Source: Bradyrhizobium semiaridum
Lineage (GTDB): Bacteria; Pseudomonadota; Alphaproteobacteria; Rhizobiales; Xanthobacteraceae
Reading direction: 5' to 3'
DNA: 64,000 nt
Assembly (NCBI RefSeq): GCF_020329505.1
Contig: NZ_JAGKJJ010000007.1
Coordinates: 186,001-250,000 of the forward strand
Shown here: piece by piece, positions 47,405-57,025 of the stretch
Numbering within the stretch: position 1 is the stretch's first letter
How the letters are laid out: every line of letters starts with the position of its first letter
Notes under the pieces: generated by a model
Told to the model about the DNA's origin: nothing
Database searches by the model: none
Seen by the model: only the letters and a program-made list of their open reading frames with translations
Translations under genes and position numbers: made by a program

Positions 47405-48343
47405 ATGCTGCTGAGCTGCGGAGATGCGCTGATCGATTTCCTGCCGTCGCGGACGGCTGATGGCCGCGAGGCGCTGACACCCGCGGTCGGCGGCTCCTGC
47501 CTCAACATCGCGGTTGGGATGGCGCGGCTCGACGTGCCCACCGGCTTCGTCGGCGGCATCTCGACCGATACGTTCGGCACGATGATCGCCGATCATGCCG
47601 CGGCCTCGGCCGTCGATCTCAGCCGCGCCACCCGCAGCGACCGTCAGGCGACGCTCGCCTTCGCCCGCGTCACCGGCACCGAGACGCAATACGCCTTCTA
47701 CGATTCCGGCACCGCGTCGCGGACCTGGTCCTATCGGCGTGAAACAGTTGCGCTCGACGGCGTCGAATGCATCCACACCGGCTCGACCACGCTGGTCCAT
47801 GACAAGGGCGCGGCCGAGACGCTGGCCCTCATCGACGATGCGCGTGCGAGCGTGACGATCTCGCTCGACCCGAATTGCCGGCCGAACCTGATCAAGGACA
47901 AGGACGCCTATCGCGCGCGCATGCTGACATTCTGCGGCAAGGCCGACATCGTGAAGATGTCCGACGTCGACTTCGCCTATCTGTTCGGCGACGAGCCTTA
48001 CGCGGCAAGGGCCGAGATGCTGCTGTCGGGCGGTGCATCGCTCGCCGTCATCACCCGCGGCAACAACGGCGCCTGCGCCTGGCATCGCGAGGCTGGGTTG
48101 ATCGAGGTCGAGGCGCCTGTGGTGCAGGTGGTCGACACCATCGGCGCCGGCGACAGTTTTCAGGCCGCGCTGCTGGCGGCGCTGCACCGGCTGGACCGGA
48201 TCGCGCGAGCGCGGCTGCGCGACATCACGGCGGCCGAGCTGACACGCGCGTTGACCTTTGCCTGCCGATGCGCCGCCGTTACCTGCACCCGCGCGGGCGC
48301 CGATCCGCCGCGCAGCCGCGAACTGCCGCCCGATTCCTGGTAG
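47405..48343 (+). CDS. PfkB-family carbohydrate kinase (fructokinase-like)
   Basis: The 312-residue ribokinase-fold protein has the N-terminal motif LTPAVGGSCLNIAVGMARLD with the two glycines and the C-terminal signature VVDTIGAGDSFQAALLAAL with the catalytic Asp. It resembles bacterial fructokinases found at the end of sorbitol/mannitol operons. A second kinase next to the FGGY enzyme suggests that the operon handles more than one polyol, or that a hexitol is oxidised to fructose. GAGGTG at proper spacing supports this ATG; a GTG four codons upstream is the alternative. Confidence 0.9.
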   Translation: MLLSCGDALIDFLPSRTADGREALTPAVGGSCLNIAVGMARLDVPTGFVGGISTDTFGTMIADHAAASAVDLSRATRSDRQATLAFARVTGTETQYAFYDSGTASRTWSYRRETVALDGVECIHTGSTTLVHDKGAAETLALIDDARASVTISLDPNCRPNLIKDKDAYRARMLTFCGKADIVKMSDVDFAYLFGDEPYAARAEMLLSGGASLAVITRGNNGACAWHREAGLIEVEAPVVQVVDTIGAGDSFQAALLAALHRLDRIARARLRDITAAELTRALTFACRCAAVTCTRAGADPPRSRELPPDSW

Positions 48344-48447
48344 GCCGTGCGGGATCGGCGAGGCTCGCAAGGGTTCGCACCTCCAGCGACAAAGGTGAAG
48401 CCTTTGCGCGGGGATGACGGGGATAAAGAGCGCATGACAAGGCAAAC

Positions 48448-49347
48448 TTAGCCCGTCTTCTCCGCGCTTGCCCCAGCCACGGCACGCGCCACACTCGCGA
48501 TCGCCGCGTTGCATTCCTGCGCCGGTGCGGTCGCGCCGGTCAGATACACCGTCACCACGAGCGGCTTGCGGCTCGGCGGCCAGAACACGCCGATGTCGTT
48601 GTAGGTGCCGCGCTCGCCGGTGCCGGTCTTGTCGCCGACCCGCCAATCCGCAGGCACCCCGGCGCGCAGTCTTGCGTCGCCGGTCTTGTTGGCGATCAGC
48701 CAGTCCGCCAGTTGCTGGCGGGACGCTGCCGACAGGGCGTCGCCGAGCACGACGTGCTGCAGGCTCTTCAGCATCGCGGTCGGGCTGGTGGTGTCGCGCG
48801 GATCGCCCGGCACGGCCTCGTTCAGGGCCAGTTCCCAGCGATCGAGCCGGCTGACGGTGTCGCCGATCGAGCGGAGGAAGCTGGTCAGGCCCTCGGGCCC
48901 GCCGATCTCGCGCAGGATCATGTTGCCGGCGGTGTTGTCGCTGCGCGTGATCGCGGCCTCGCAGATTTCGGCAAGCGTCATGCCGGATGCGACATGCTCC
49001 TTGGTGACCGGCGAGTTGGCCAAGATATCCTTGGCCTCGAACCGCACGCGCTGATCGAGGCGGGATTCGCCGCGGTCGACCCGGCGCAGCACCGCCGCCG
49101 ACGCCAGCGCCTTGAAGGTGCTGCACATCGGAAAGCGCTCGTCGCCGCGCAGGCCAGCGCGCAATCCGGTTTCGGTATCGAGCGTCGCGACACCGAGCCG
49201 GCCGCCGGTTCCCTGCTCGATGCGGGAAAACGCCTGCCGTAGCCGCTGCGTCAGCTCGTCGCGCTCTGCGGCGGCGCTGTATCTCGGCAGCGCGAAGGAA
49301 ACCGCAACGCCCAGCGTGCGTGCGCCAAATGTCCGTCTCGTCAGCAT
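48448..49347 (-). CDS. Class A beta-lactamase
   Basis: The 299-residue enzyme carries every class A hallmark: Ser76-x-x-Lys in MCSTFK, SDN at 136-138 in TRSDNTAGN, the omega-loop Glu172 in RWELALNEAVPGD and KTG at 240-242 in GDKTGTGERGTYND. The N-terminus has TRRTFGARTLGVAVSFALP, a twin-arginine-like export signal, so it acts in the periplasm. It should hydrolyse penicillins and perhaps cephalosporins; no Cys is present at the position that pairs with Cys69 in KPC-type carbapenemases. The LysR gene on the opposite strand 99 bases away is its probable inducer. Confidence 0.95.
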   Translation of the reverse strand: MLTRRTFGARTLGVAVSFALPRYSAAAERDELTQRLRQAFSRIEQGTGGRLGVATLDTETGLRAGLRGDERFPMCSTFKALASAAVLRRVDRGESRLDQRVRFEAKDILANSPVTKEHVASGMTLAEICEAAITRSDNTAGNMILREIGGPEGLTSFLRSIGDTVSRLDRWELALNEAVPGDPRDTTSPTAMLKSLQHVVLGDALSAASRQQLADWLIANKTGDARLRAGVPADWRVGDKTGTGERGTYNDIGVFWPPSRKPLVVTVYLTGATAPAQECNAAIASVARAVAGASAEKTG

Positions 49348-49420
49348 CTTGATTCTCCGTTGACGGCCGCAACCTGCCGGGCGGCGTGACGATCGACAAA
49401 CAATCATTTATACAGCCAGG

Positions 49421-49441
49421 CATGAGAAAAACTTGGTCATG
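49421..49441. promoter_or_regulatory. LysR-type binding site between bla and its regulator
   Basis: CATGA and TCATG are perfect inverted arms around an 11-base spacer, the T-N11-A pattern of LysR-type operators. It lies five bases before the LysR gene start and 74 bases before the beta-lactamase start, fitting AmpR-like dual control with repression of its own gene. Confidence 0.55.
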
Positions 49442-49446
49442 ACGCC

Positions 49447-50403
49447 ATGCGCCGCCATCTCCCGCTGAACGCGCTGCGCGCCTTCGAGGCCTCGGCGCGG
49501 CTGCTGAGCTTCACCCGTGCCGGCATGGAGCTGCGGGTGACGCAGACCGCGATCAGCCATCAGGTCAAGCAGCTCGAGGACACGCTGGGTGCGTCGCTGT
49601 TCCGCCGCCTGCCGCGCGGGCTCGTGCTGACCGACGAGGGCCTCGCGCTGCTGCCTGTGCTGACCGACGCGCTGGATCGGATCGGCGCCGCGATCGACCG
49701 CATCGAGGCCAAGGGCACGCGCGAGGTCGTCACCGTCGGCTGCGTCGCGACCTTTGCCACCGGCTGGCTGCTGCAGCGGATCGACCGCTTCAAGCGCGCC
49801 TATCCCTATATCGACCTGCGCCTGCTCACCAACAACAACCGCGTCGACATCGCCGGCGACGGCCTCGATCTCGCGCTGCGGTTCGGCGACGGCTCCTGGC
49901 ACGGCACCGAGGCAATCCATCTGTTGTCGACGCCGCTGTCGCCGGTGTGCCGGCCCGACATCGCCGCGCGGCTGCGCCAGCCGTCCGATCTCGCGCGGGA
50001 ATTCTTGCTGCGCTCCTACCGCGCCGAGGAGTGGCCGCTGTGGTTCGCGGTCGCCGGTGCGCCATGCCCGAAGATCCAGGGGCCGATCTTCGACAGCTCG
50101 GTGGCAATGGCCGAGGCCGCTGCGCGGGGCATCGGCGTTGGCCTCGTGCCGGTTGCGATGTTCGGCAACGAGCTGGCGACAGGCCGGCTGACCCGCCCGT
50201 TCGCGGCCGAAGTGCCGGCGGGCTCGTACTGGCTGACCTGGCTGAAGTCGAAGGACGTGACATCAGGCATGCGCGCCTTCCGCGACTGGCTGCTGGAGAC
50301 GCTGCGGGTTGATGCGGGTGAGGCGGAGGCGCCTGCGACGCGGCCGAAGGCGAAAGTCAAAGCGAAGTCCAGGACGAAGGCGGCAAAGCAGCGGCGGCGC
50401 TAA
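49447..50403 (+). CDS. LysR-family regulator, AmpR/GcvA-like
   Basis: The 318-residue protein has the LysR HTH (LPLNALRAFEASARLLSFTR, RVTQTAISHQVKQLEDTLGA) and an effector domain typical of GcvA/AmpR (VGCVATFATGWLLQRIDRFK, DLALRFGDGSWHGTEAIHLL, AAARGIGVGLVPVAMFGNEL). Divergent placement to a class A beta-lactamase strongly suggests an AmpR-type activator that responds to cell-wall fragments. Unusually, it ends with about 25 extra residues rich in Lys, Arg and Ala (TRPKAKVKAKSRTKAAKQRR), which may be a DNA-binding or unstructured tail. Confidence 0.93.
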   Translation: MRRHLPLNALRAFEASARLLSFTRAGMELRVTQTAISHQVKQLEDTLGASLFRRLPRGLVLTDEGLALLPVLTDALDRIGAAIDRIEAKGTREVVTVGCVATFATGWLLQRIDRFKRAYPYIDLRLLTNNNRVDIAGDGLDLALRFGDGSWHGTEAIHLLSTPLSPVCRPDIAARLRQPSDLAREFLLRSYRAEEWPLWFAVAGAPCPKIQGPIFDSSVAMAEAAARGIGVGLVPVAMFGNELATGRLTRPFAAEVPAGSYWLTWLKSKDVTSGMRAFRDWLLETLRVDAGEAEAPATRPKAKVKAKSRTKAAKQRRR

Positions 50404-50438
50404 ACCAACTCGCTCCCCGCCAGCCTGAGACGATGTGA

Positions 50439-50563
50439 AGCTTTGTCCTTGTCCACCGCTGTCGTCGCCCGCCTGTGCGCAATGCGCACATGACCGGGCG
50501 ACCCAGTACGCCGCAGCCTATCGGCTCAATAACGACTGTCTCTGGAATACCGGATCGCCCGGT
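50439..50563 (+). repeat. Interspersed repeat, direct copy
   Basis: About 125 bases here recur in inverted orientation at 60281-60410. Shared stretches include AGCTTTGTCC, GTGCGCAA-TGCGCACATG, ACCGGGCGA-CCAGTACGCCG, CTATCGGCTCAATAACGACT and CTGGAATAC-GGATCGCC. It lies in the 550-base gap between the LysR gene and the dipeptide transporter genes. No transposase or good gene accompanies it, so it looks like a non-autonomous element. Confidence 0.75.
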
Positions 50564-50669
50564 CCCGTCTGCGCCAAGGCTTCGACGAAGCTTGCGATCT
50601 CGGGCACGCCGGAGCTTTAGCGGAGGCGGCAAGCCGGACGATGGCACCGAGCCAGTTGAGCGAACCAAC

Positions 50670-50781
50670 CCGTCATCCTGAGGAGCGCGCTCTTGCGCGC
50701 GTCTCGAAGGATGAGTCGGCCCCGCTGGTGCGCGTCGACCCTTCGAGGGCCGCTGCAGAAGCGGCCACCTCAGAGTGACGG
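50670..50781. repeat. Palindromic REP-like element
   Basis: Outer arms CCGTCATCCTGAGG and CCTCAGAGTGACGG match at 12 of 14 positions. Inside are two small hairpins around GAGCGCGCTCTTGCGCGC and GGGCCGCTGCAGAAGCGGCC. It fills most of the rest of the gap before the dipeptide transporter ATPase gene; bases 50782-50953 show nothing else that I can support. Confidence 0.6.
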
Positions 50782-50953
50782 TGGGGGAGTTGTGTAGCGT
50801 CGGCGCGATTTCGGAATATTGGAAGAATACCCCTGAGTTGCCCGACATGTCAACCGGCCTGATCGAGGGCTCCCGCCGCTCGGCTCCTTTGCATGGGGTT
50901 GTTTTTCGGTATTTGGCGGCGCCCCCGGCGACGGCTCGCAAGCGAGAGGGGCG

Positions 50954-51918
50954 CTACGCCAGATGGCACGCCACGAAATGCCCGTTGCTGCCTTCGCGCA
51001 GCTCCGGCGCGCTCTGCTTGCAGCGCTCTTCGGCGATCGGGCACCTTGTGTGGAAGTGGCAACCCTTCGGCGGGTTCATCGGGCTCGGCACGTCGCCCTT
51101 GAGGCGGATGCGCGGCTTCTTCGCCTTGGGATCTGGTACCGGGACGGCCGAGAGCAGCGCTTTGGTATAGGGATGCTGCGGGTTGCGGTAGAGGTCGCTC
51201 GCTTTCGCCAGCTCGACGATACGGCCGAGATACATCACCGCGACGCGGTCGGAGATATGCTCGACCACGGAGAGATCGTGGGCGACGAACAGATAGGTCA
51301 GGTTCAACTCGGCCTGCAGATCCTCCAGCAGGTTGATCACCTGCGCCTGGATCGAGACGTCGAGCGCCGACACCGGCTCGTCGCAGACGATCAGCTTCGG
51401 CTCCAGCGTCAGCGCGCGTGCGATCGCGATGCGCTGGCGCTGGCCGCCGGAGAATTCGTGCGGGTAGCGGCGCATGTGCTCGGCCTTCAGCCCGACTTTC
51501 ACCAGAAGGCTCGCGACGCGGTCGTCACGCTCGCTGGCTGAGGCGACGGTGCCGTGGATGATGAAGGGCTCGGCGAGGATCGCGCCGACAGTCATGCGCG
51601 GATTGAGCGAGGCGAACGGATCCTGGAACACGAGCTGCATGTTGCGCCGCATGGCGCGCAGATCGCCGCCGCCGAGGCCCATCACGCTCTGGCCGTCGAA
51701 CACCACGTCGCCGGAGGTCGGCTCGATCAGCCGCAGCACGCAGCGGCCGGTGGTCGACTTGCCGCAGCCGGATTCGCCGACCAGCCCCAGCGTCTCGCCG
51801 CGGTTGACGGTGAACGAAACGCCGTCGACGGCGTAGACCTGGCCGATCTCGCGCGACAACAGGCCGCCGAGCACCGGAAAATGCTTCTTCAGATTGCTGA
51901 CGCGCAGCAGAGGTTCGC

Positions 51919-51922
<4 letters not shown>
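50954..51922 (-). CDS. Dipeptide/oligopeptide ABC transporter ATP-binding protein (DppF/OppF-like)
   Basis: The 322-residue ATPase has Walker [21 protein letters not shown], signature [20 protein letters not shown], Walker [19 protein letters not shown] and the C-terminal oligopeptide transporter region with [20 protein letters not shown]. The clustered cysteines at the end are typical of the family (iron-sulfur binding in DppD/DppF-type ATPases). It overlaps the DppD-like gene by four bases (ATGA). It is the last gene of the leftward transporter unit. Confidence 0.95.
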
Positions 51923-52895
<973 letters not shown>

Positions 52896-52896
<1 letters not shown>

Positions 52897-53825
52897 CAGA
52901 TCACCTTGCGGGCGTCGAGCGCATCGCGCAGCCCGTCGCCGATGAAGTTGATGGCGACGACGGCGATGAAGATCGCGCCGCCGGGAAACAGCGCCCAATG
53001 CGGGCCGATGTCGAGAAAATCCTTGGCGTCATAGAGGATGCGTCCCCAGGTCGGGGTATCGGGCGGGAAGCCGAGTCCGAGAAACGACAGCGTGGATTCC
53101 GCGATGATCGCCGCCGCGACGTCGATGGTGCCGGCGATGATCACCGGGCCGAGCGCATTGGGCAGGATGTGGCGCACCACCTGCCTGGTCGGACTGGCGC
53201 CGAGCGCGCGTGCGGCCTCGACGAACTCCTTTTCGCGCAAGGAGAGGAACTGGGCGCGCACCAGCCGCGCCACCGGCATCCAGCGCAGGCCGCCGATCAC
53301 GAGCACGATCAGGATGAAGATGCCGCCCTCGGGGCCGAACACCGCCTTCAGCCCGTCGCGAAACAGGTAGATCAGCATCAACAGTAGCGGCAGTTGCGGC
53401 AGCGACAGGAACAGGTCGGTCAGCCACATCAGCGCGTAGCCGAGCGGGCCGCGCGACATGCCGGCCAGCGCACCGATCAGCGTTCCCACGAACACCGAGA
53501 CCAACATCGCGGCAAGCCCGACCGCGAGCGAGATGCGGCCGCCATAGATCATCCGGGCGAGGATGTCCTGGCCGAGATCGTCGGTGCCGAACGGATGCGC
53601 CAGCGACGGCCCCTGCAGGCCGGCGACGACGTCCATATCCGAGATCGAGATGCGCCAGACGAACGGCCCGAGCACGACGGCGAGGATCAGGAGCAGCAGC
53701 AGCACGGCACTGACCACGGCGGGCTTATGCCGGCGGTAGCGCCGCCAGGTCTCGCGCCAGGGCGAGTAGCCGCGGCGCGGCTCAGCGGAAGGAGATGCGA
53801 GGGTCAAGCCAGCCATAGAGGACAT
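52896..53825 (-). CDS. Dipeptide/oligopeptide ABC transporter permease (DppC-like)
   Basis: The 309-residue membrane protein has an N-terminal cytosolic part (RETWRRYRRHKPAVVSAVLL), a periplasmic stretch with HPFGTDDLGQDILARMIYGG and the EAA-type loop FVEAARALGASPTRQVVRHI LPN. SFLGLGFPPDTPTWGRILYD near the end is a family hallmark. The start overlaps the end of the DppB-like gene by 44 bases, unusually long for this family; starting at the fourth codon would shorten it to 35. Confidence 0.93.
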
Positions 53826-54741
53826 CTGCGATCAGGTTGAACAGCACCACGAGACACGCGAAGACGAAGGTCACGGCCATCACGACCGGCGTGTCATTGG
53901 CGAGGATTGAAGAGATCAGGAGCGAGCCGATGCCGGGAATCCGGAAGATCTGCTCGGTGACGATGGCGCCGCCGAACACGGCCGGCATTTGCAGCGCGAT
54001 CAGCGTGACCACCGGGATCATCGCATTGCGCATCACGTGCTTGACGATCACTTTGGCCTGGCCGAGCCCCTTGGCGCGGGCGGTGGTGACGTAGTCGAGC
54101 CGGATCACGTCGAGCATCGCTGAGCGCACGAAGCGGGTCATCGACGCCGCCTGGAACAGGCCGAGCACCATCACCGGCATGATCGCCTGCCGGATCATCT
54201 CCAGCGCCCAGGCGATGCCGGTCGCCTTGATGTCGGTCGAATAGACGAACGGCAGCCAGTCCAGCTTCACCGAGAAGATCAGGATGAACAGGATGCCGGT
54301 GAAGAAGGTCGGCAGCGAGAAGCCGATGAAGGCGAAGGTGTTGGCGATCTGGTCGAAGATCGAATAGGGCCGGGTGGCGGCGTAGACGCCCACGGGAATC
54401 GCGATCGCCAGCGCCAGCAGCTGCGCCGAGCCGATCACGTAGAGCGTGGTCGGCAGCCGCTGCAGGATCAGGGTGTCGACATTCATTCGGCTGACAAAGG
54501 AGAAGCCCCAGTCGCCCTGCGCCATCGCCGCGAGCCAGTGCAAATAGCGGAGATAGATCGGGTCGTCGAGACCGAACTTGGCGCGCAGCGCGGCCTGCAC
54601 CTCGGGCGGCACGTTCGGATTGGTGGCGAGCTCGCCGAACGGATCGCCCGGCGCCAGGGCGAGCACGACGAACAGCACGAGCGAGATCCCGAGCAGGCTC
54701 GGAATCGCGATCATCAGGCGACGCAGGATGTACTGACTCAT
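53782..54741 (-). CDS. Dipeptide/oligopeptide ABC transporter permease (DppB-like)
   Basis: The 319-residue permease begins MSQYILRRLMIAIPSLLGIS and continues VVLALAPGDPFGELATNPNV, the typical first helix and PGDP motif. It has YATRPYSIFDQIANTFAFIG, TTARAKGLGQAKVIVKHVMR (the EAA-equivalent loop) and a final IADVLYGWLDPRI. It forms the channel with DppC in the inner membrane. The gene lies 237 bases downstream of the binding-protein gene, a gap filled by a tandem-hairpin repeat. Confidence 0.95.
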   Translation of the reverse strand: MSQYILRRLMIAIPSLLGISLVLFVVLALAPGDPFGELATNPNVPPEVQAALRAKFGLDDPIYLRYLHWLAAMAQGDWGFSFVSRMNVDTLILQRLPTTLYVIGSAQLLALAIAIPVGVYAATRPYSIFDQIANTFAFIGFSLPTFFTGILFILIFSVKLDWLPFVYSTDIKATGIAWALEMIRQAIMPVMVLGLFQAASMTRFVRSAMLDVIRLDYVTTARAKGLGQAKVIVKHVMRNAMIPVVTLIALQMPAVFGGAIVTEQIFRIPGIGSLLISSILANDTPVVMAVTFVFACLVVLFNLIADVLYGWLDPRISFR

Positions 54742-54791
54742 GGGATTATCGGACTAACGCTCGTACGCAGCTTCCAAACAGAAGGACTTCA

Positions 54792-54935
54792 CCTTGCCCC
54801 GCTCGCGGGGAGAGGTCGGAATTCAAGCATGGCTTGAATTCCGGGTGAGGGGGATTCTCGACGTACTCACCTCGGACCGCATTTGCAGATGGAGCCCCTC
54901 GCCCCAACCCTCTCCCCGCAAGAGCGGGGAGAGGG
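54792..54935. repeat. Tandem-hairpin intergenic repeat, copy B
   Basis: The order and flanks match copy A at 40233-40383: CCCCG/CGGGG hairpin, AGAGGTCGGA, a middle hairpin GGAATTCAAGC/GCTTGAATTCC (54818-54842), CCGGGTGA, then CCCTCTCCCCGC/GCGGGGAGAGGG (54908-54935). The middle stem has quite different bases from copy A but pairs perfectly in both. It sits between the binding-protein and permease genes of one operon. Confidence 0.75.
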
Positions 54936-54978
54936 AGAAGTAATTCCCGGGAGAGGCAATTTCCGAGCCGGTCACGGC

Positions 54979-56769
54979 TCAGCCTTCCCGGTACCAGTCC
55001 TGCAGATTGTCGGTCTGGTTGGCCCAGCCGGAGAGTGCGGGCCGCAGCGTGTTGGAGCAGGCTTCCACCGCGGCGCGGTGCATCACGGGGATCACCACCG
55101 TGTCCTGCCACATCAAATCGTTGGCCTTGACGTAGAGATCGGCCCGCTTGATCGGATCGGTCTCGGTATCGGCGGCATCGACCGCGGCGTCGAAATCCTT
55201 GTTGACCCAGCGCGGGAAGTTGCGGCCCTGCCACTTGTTGTCCTTGGTGGCGACCTCGCGCGAGTGATAGCGGCGCATGTGCAGCGCCGGGTCGGGTTGC
55301 GTCATCGGGATCTGGAACATCTCGATGTCGGCGTAGAATTTCGCATAGGTGTCGGGATTGGCGACGTCGGAGGAGAAGAACACCGAGGCCACCACTGATT
55401 TCAGCTCGACGTCGATGCCGGCCTTCTGGCAGGCCTGCTTGACGATCGCCTGGGTCTTCTGCCGCGGGCCGTTGATCGAGGTCTGGTAGAGCAGCTTCAG
55501 CTTCTTGCCGTCCTTCTCGCGGATGCCGTCGCCGCCGACCTTCCAGCCGGCCTCGTCGAGCAGCGCGCTCGCCTTCTCGATCGAGAACTCCCATTTGGTG
55601 TTCTTGGAGACGAACTCCTCGGGGCCGTTCAGATAGTTCGCGGTGGTGCGGCCGGCGCGGCCGTAGATTACTTTCTTGATGGAATCGCGGTCGACCAGCA
55701 GCGCCAGCGCCTTGCGCACGCGGGCGTCCGACAGGATCGGGTGCTTGGTCTTCATCGACGAACGCTCGCCGTCGACCTCGGTGTTCGGATCGGTGAAGTT
55801 GACCGCGATGAACTCGATGTCGCCGCCGACCGCATAGAGCGTCTTGCCCTTGCCGCCCTTCTCAAGGCGCAGCAGCACCTCGTCCTCGACCTGGATGTTC
55901 CAGGCGAAATCATATTCGCCGGTCTGGATCACGGCGCGCGCCGCCGAGACGGCGTCGCCGCCGCCCTTCATCTCGAGCGTGTCGAAATAGGGCCGGTTGG
56001 CCATGTGGTAGTCGGGGTTGATCTCGCCGCGCACCAAATCGCCCGGCTTGAACTCGACGAACTTGTAGGGGCCGGTGCCGACCGGCTTCAGATTGTTCGG
56101 CGCCTCGCGCGACTTGCTGCCTTTGTATTCCGCGAACAGATGTTTCGGGATGATGCAGCCATAGGCGCCGACAAAGGCATTGGCCCAGAACGGCGTCGGC
56201 TGCTTGAATGTGATGCGGATGGTGAGATCATCGACCTTCTCGACGGTCATGTCGGCGTAGGTGCCGCCCGAGACCGCGGCGGTGGCGGGATCGGTGGCGT
56301 ATTCCCAGTTGAACACGAGGTCATCGGCGGTGACGGGTTTGCCGTCGTGCCATTTCACGCCGGGCTTGAGCTTCCAGACCACCGTCTTGGCGTCCTTGGA
56401 AAGCCCGCCGTTCTGGATCGAGGGGATCTCGGCGGCGAGGATCGGGTTGAGATGGCCGTCGGCGTCCCAGCTCGCGAGCGGCTCATAGAACAGGCGGGAG
56501 CCGTCCTGGTCCTTGGTGCCGGTGGCGAAATGCGGATTGAGCAAAGTCGGGCCCTGCCACCACAGCAGTTTCAGCGGCCCGCCGCCGCCGCGCTTGGTGG
56601 GCTTGTAGGGGTTTGGGCTCTGCGCCATCGCGACGCCGCCGAGACTGAGGATCTGGTTGGCCATCGGCGCGGTGAGGCCGACGGCGATCATCCGTTGCAC
56701 GAAGGCGCGGCGGTTCATCCGCCCATCCTTCACGTCGTCGATCATGGTTCGCAGATCTTTGTCGAACAT
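54979..56769 (-). CDS. Peptide-type ABC transporter substrate-binding protein
   Basis: The 596-residue protein is a family 5 solute-binding protein. It shows LKLLWWQGPTLLNPHFATGT, KTVVWKLKPGVKWHDGKPVT, VGTGPYKFVEFKPGDLVRGE and LSDARVRKALALLVDRDSIK. The N-terminus has MNRRAFVQRMIAVGLTAPMA, a twin-arginine-type export signal after an 17-residue leader, so it is probably exported folded. GAGGGGAC precedes the ATG. The next four genes in the same direction encode the matching permeases and ATPases. The ligand may be a peptide or another amide-containing compound. Confidence 0.93.
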   Translation of the reverse strand: MFDKDLRTMIDDVKDGRMNRRAFVQRMIAVGLTAPMANQILSLGGVAMAQSPNPYKPTKRGGGGPLKLLWWQGPTLLNPHFATGTKDQDGSRLFYEPLASWDADGHLNPILAAEIPSIQNGGLSKDAKTVVWKLKPGVKWHDGKPVTADDLVFNWEYATDPATAAVSGGTYADMTVEKVDDLTIRITFKQPTPFWANAFVGAYGCIIPKHLFAEYKGSKSREAPNNLKPVGTGPYKFVEFKPGDLVRGEINPDYHMANRPYFDTLEMKGGGDAVSAARAVIQTGEYDFAWNIQVEDEVLLRLEKGGKGKTLYAVGGDIEFIAVNFTDPNTEVDGERSSMKTKHPILSDARVRKALALLVDRDSIKKVIYGRAGRTTANYLNGPEEFVSKNTKWEFSIEKASALLDEAGWKVGGDGIREKDGKKLKLLYQTSINGPRQKTQAIVKQACQKAGIDVELKSVVASVFFSSDVANPDTYAKFYADIEMFQIPMTQPDPALHMRRYHSREVATKDNKWQGRNFPRWVNKDFDAAVDAADTETDPIKRADLYVKANDLMWQDTVVIPVMHRAAVEACSNTLRPALSGWANQTDNLQDWYREG

Positions 56770-57025
56770 AGTCCCCTCGTCCGGCTCACGTGTGGTTGCG
56801 GCTGGCCGTGGAACCGGCCACCCGTGCTGGCGGCAGATGGCACACCGAATGATGGCGCAGGTCAACGGCTGGCGGGCCACACCGCCTAGGTCTTTTGGCT
56901 ATCGCTTGTGCAGAAGCCGCCGCGGCCGCACATGGCTTCGGCATTTGCACGCAAAAGCCTGCCATGTGCAGCTCGCAACTGCGGAAAATTTGTTCGTTAG
57001 TCTTTGTTCCTAGAGCAGGATCCAG

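Noticed and set aside
50775..51170. 131-codon plus-strand frame overlapping the end of the DppF-like gene
   Set aside because: Much of it is antisense to a well-supported ATPase, the rest lies on repeat-flanking DNA, and it has no motif.
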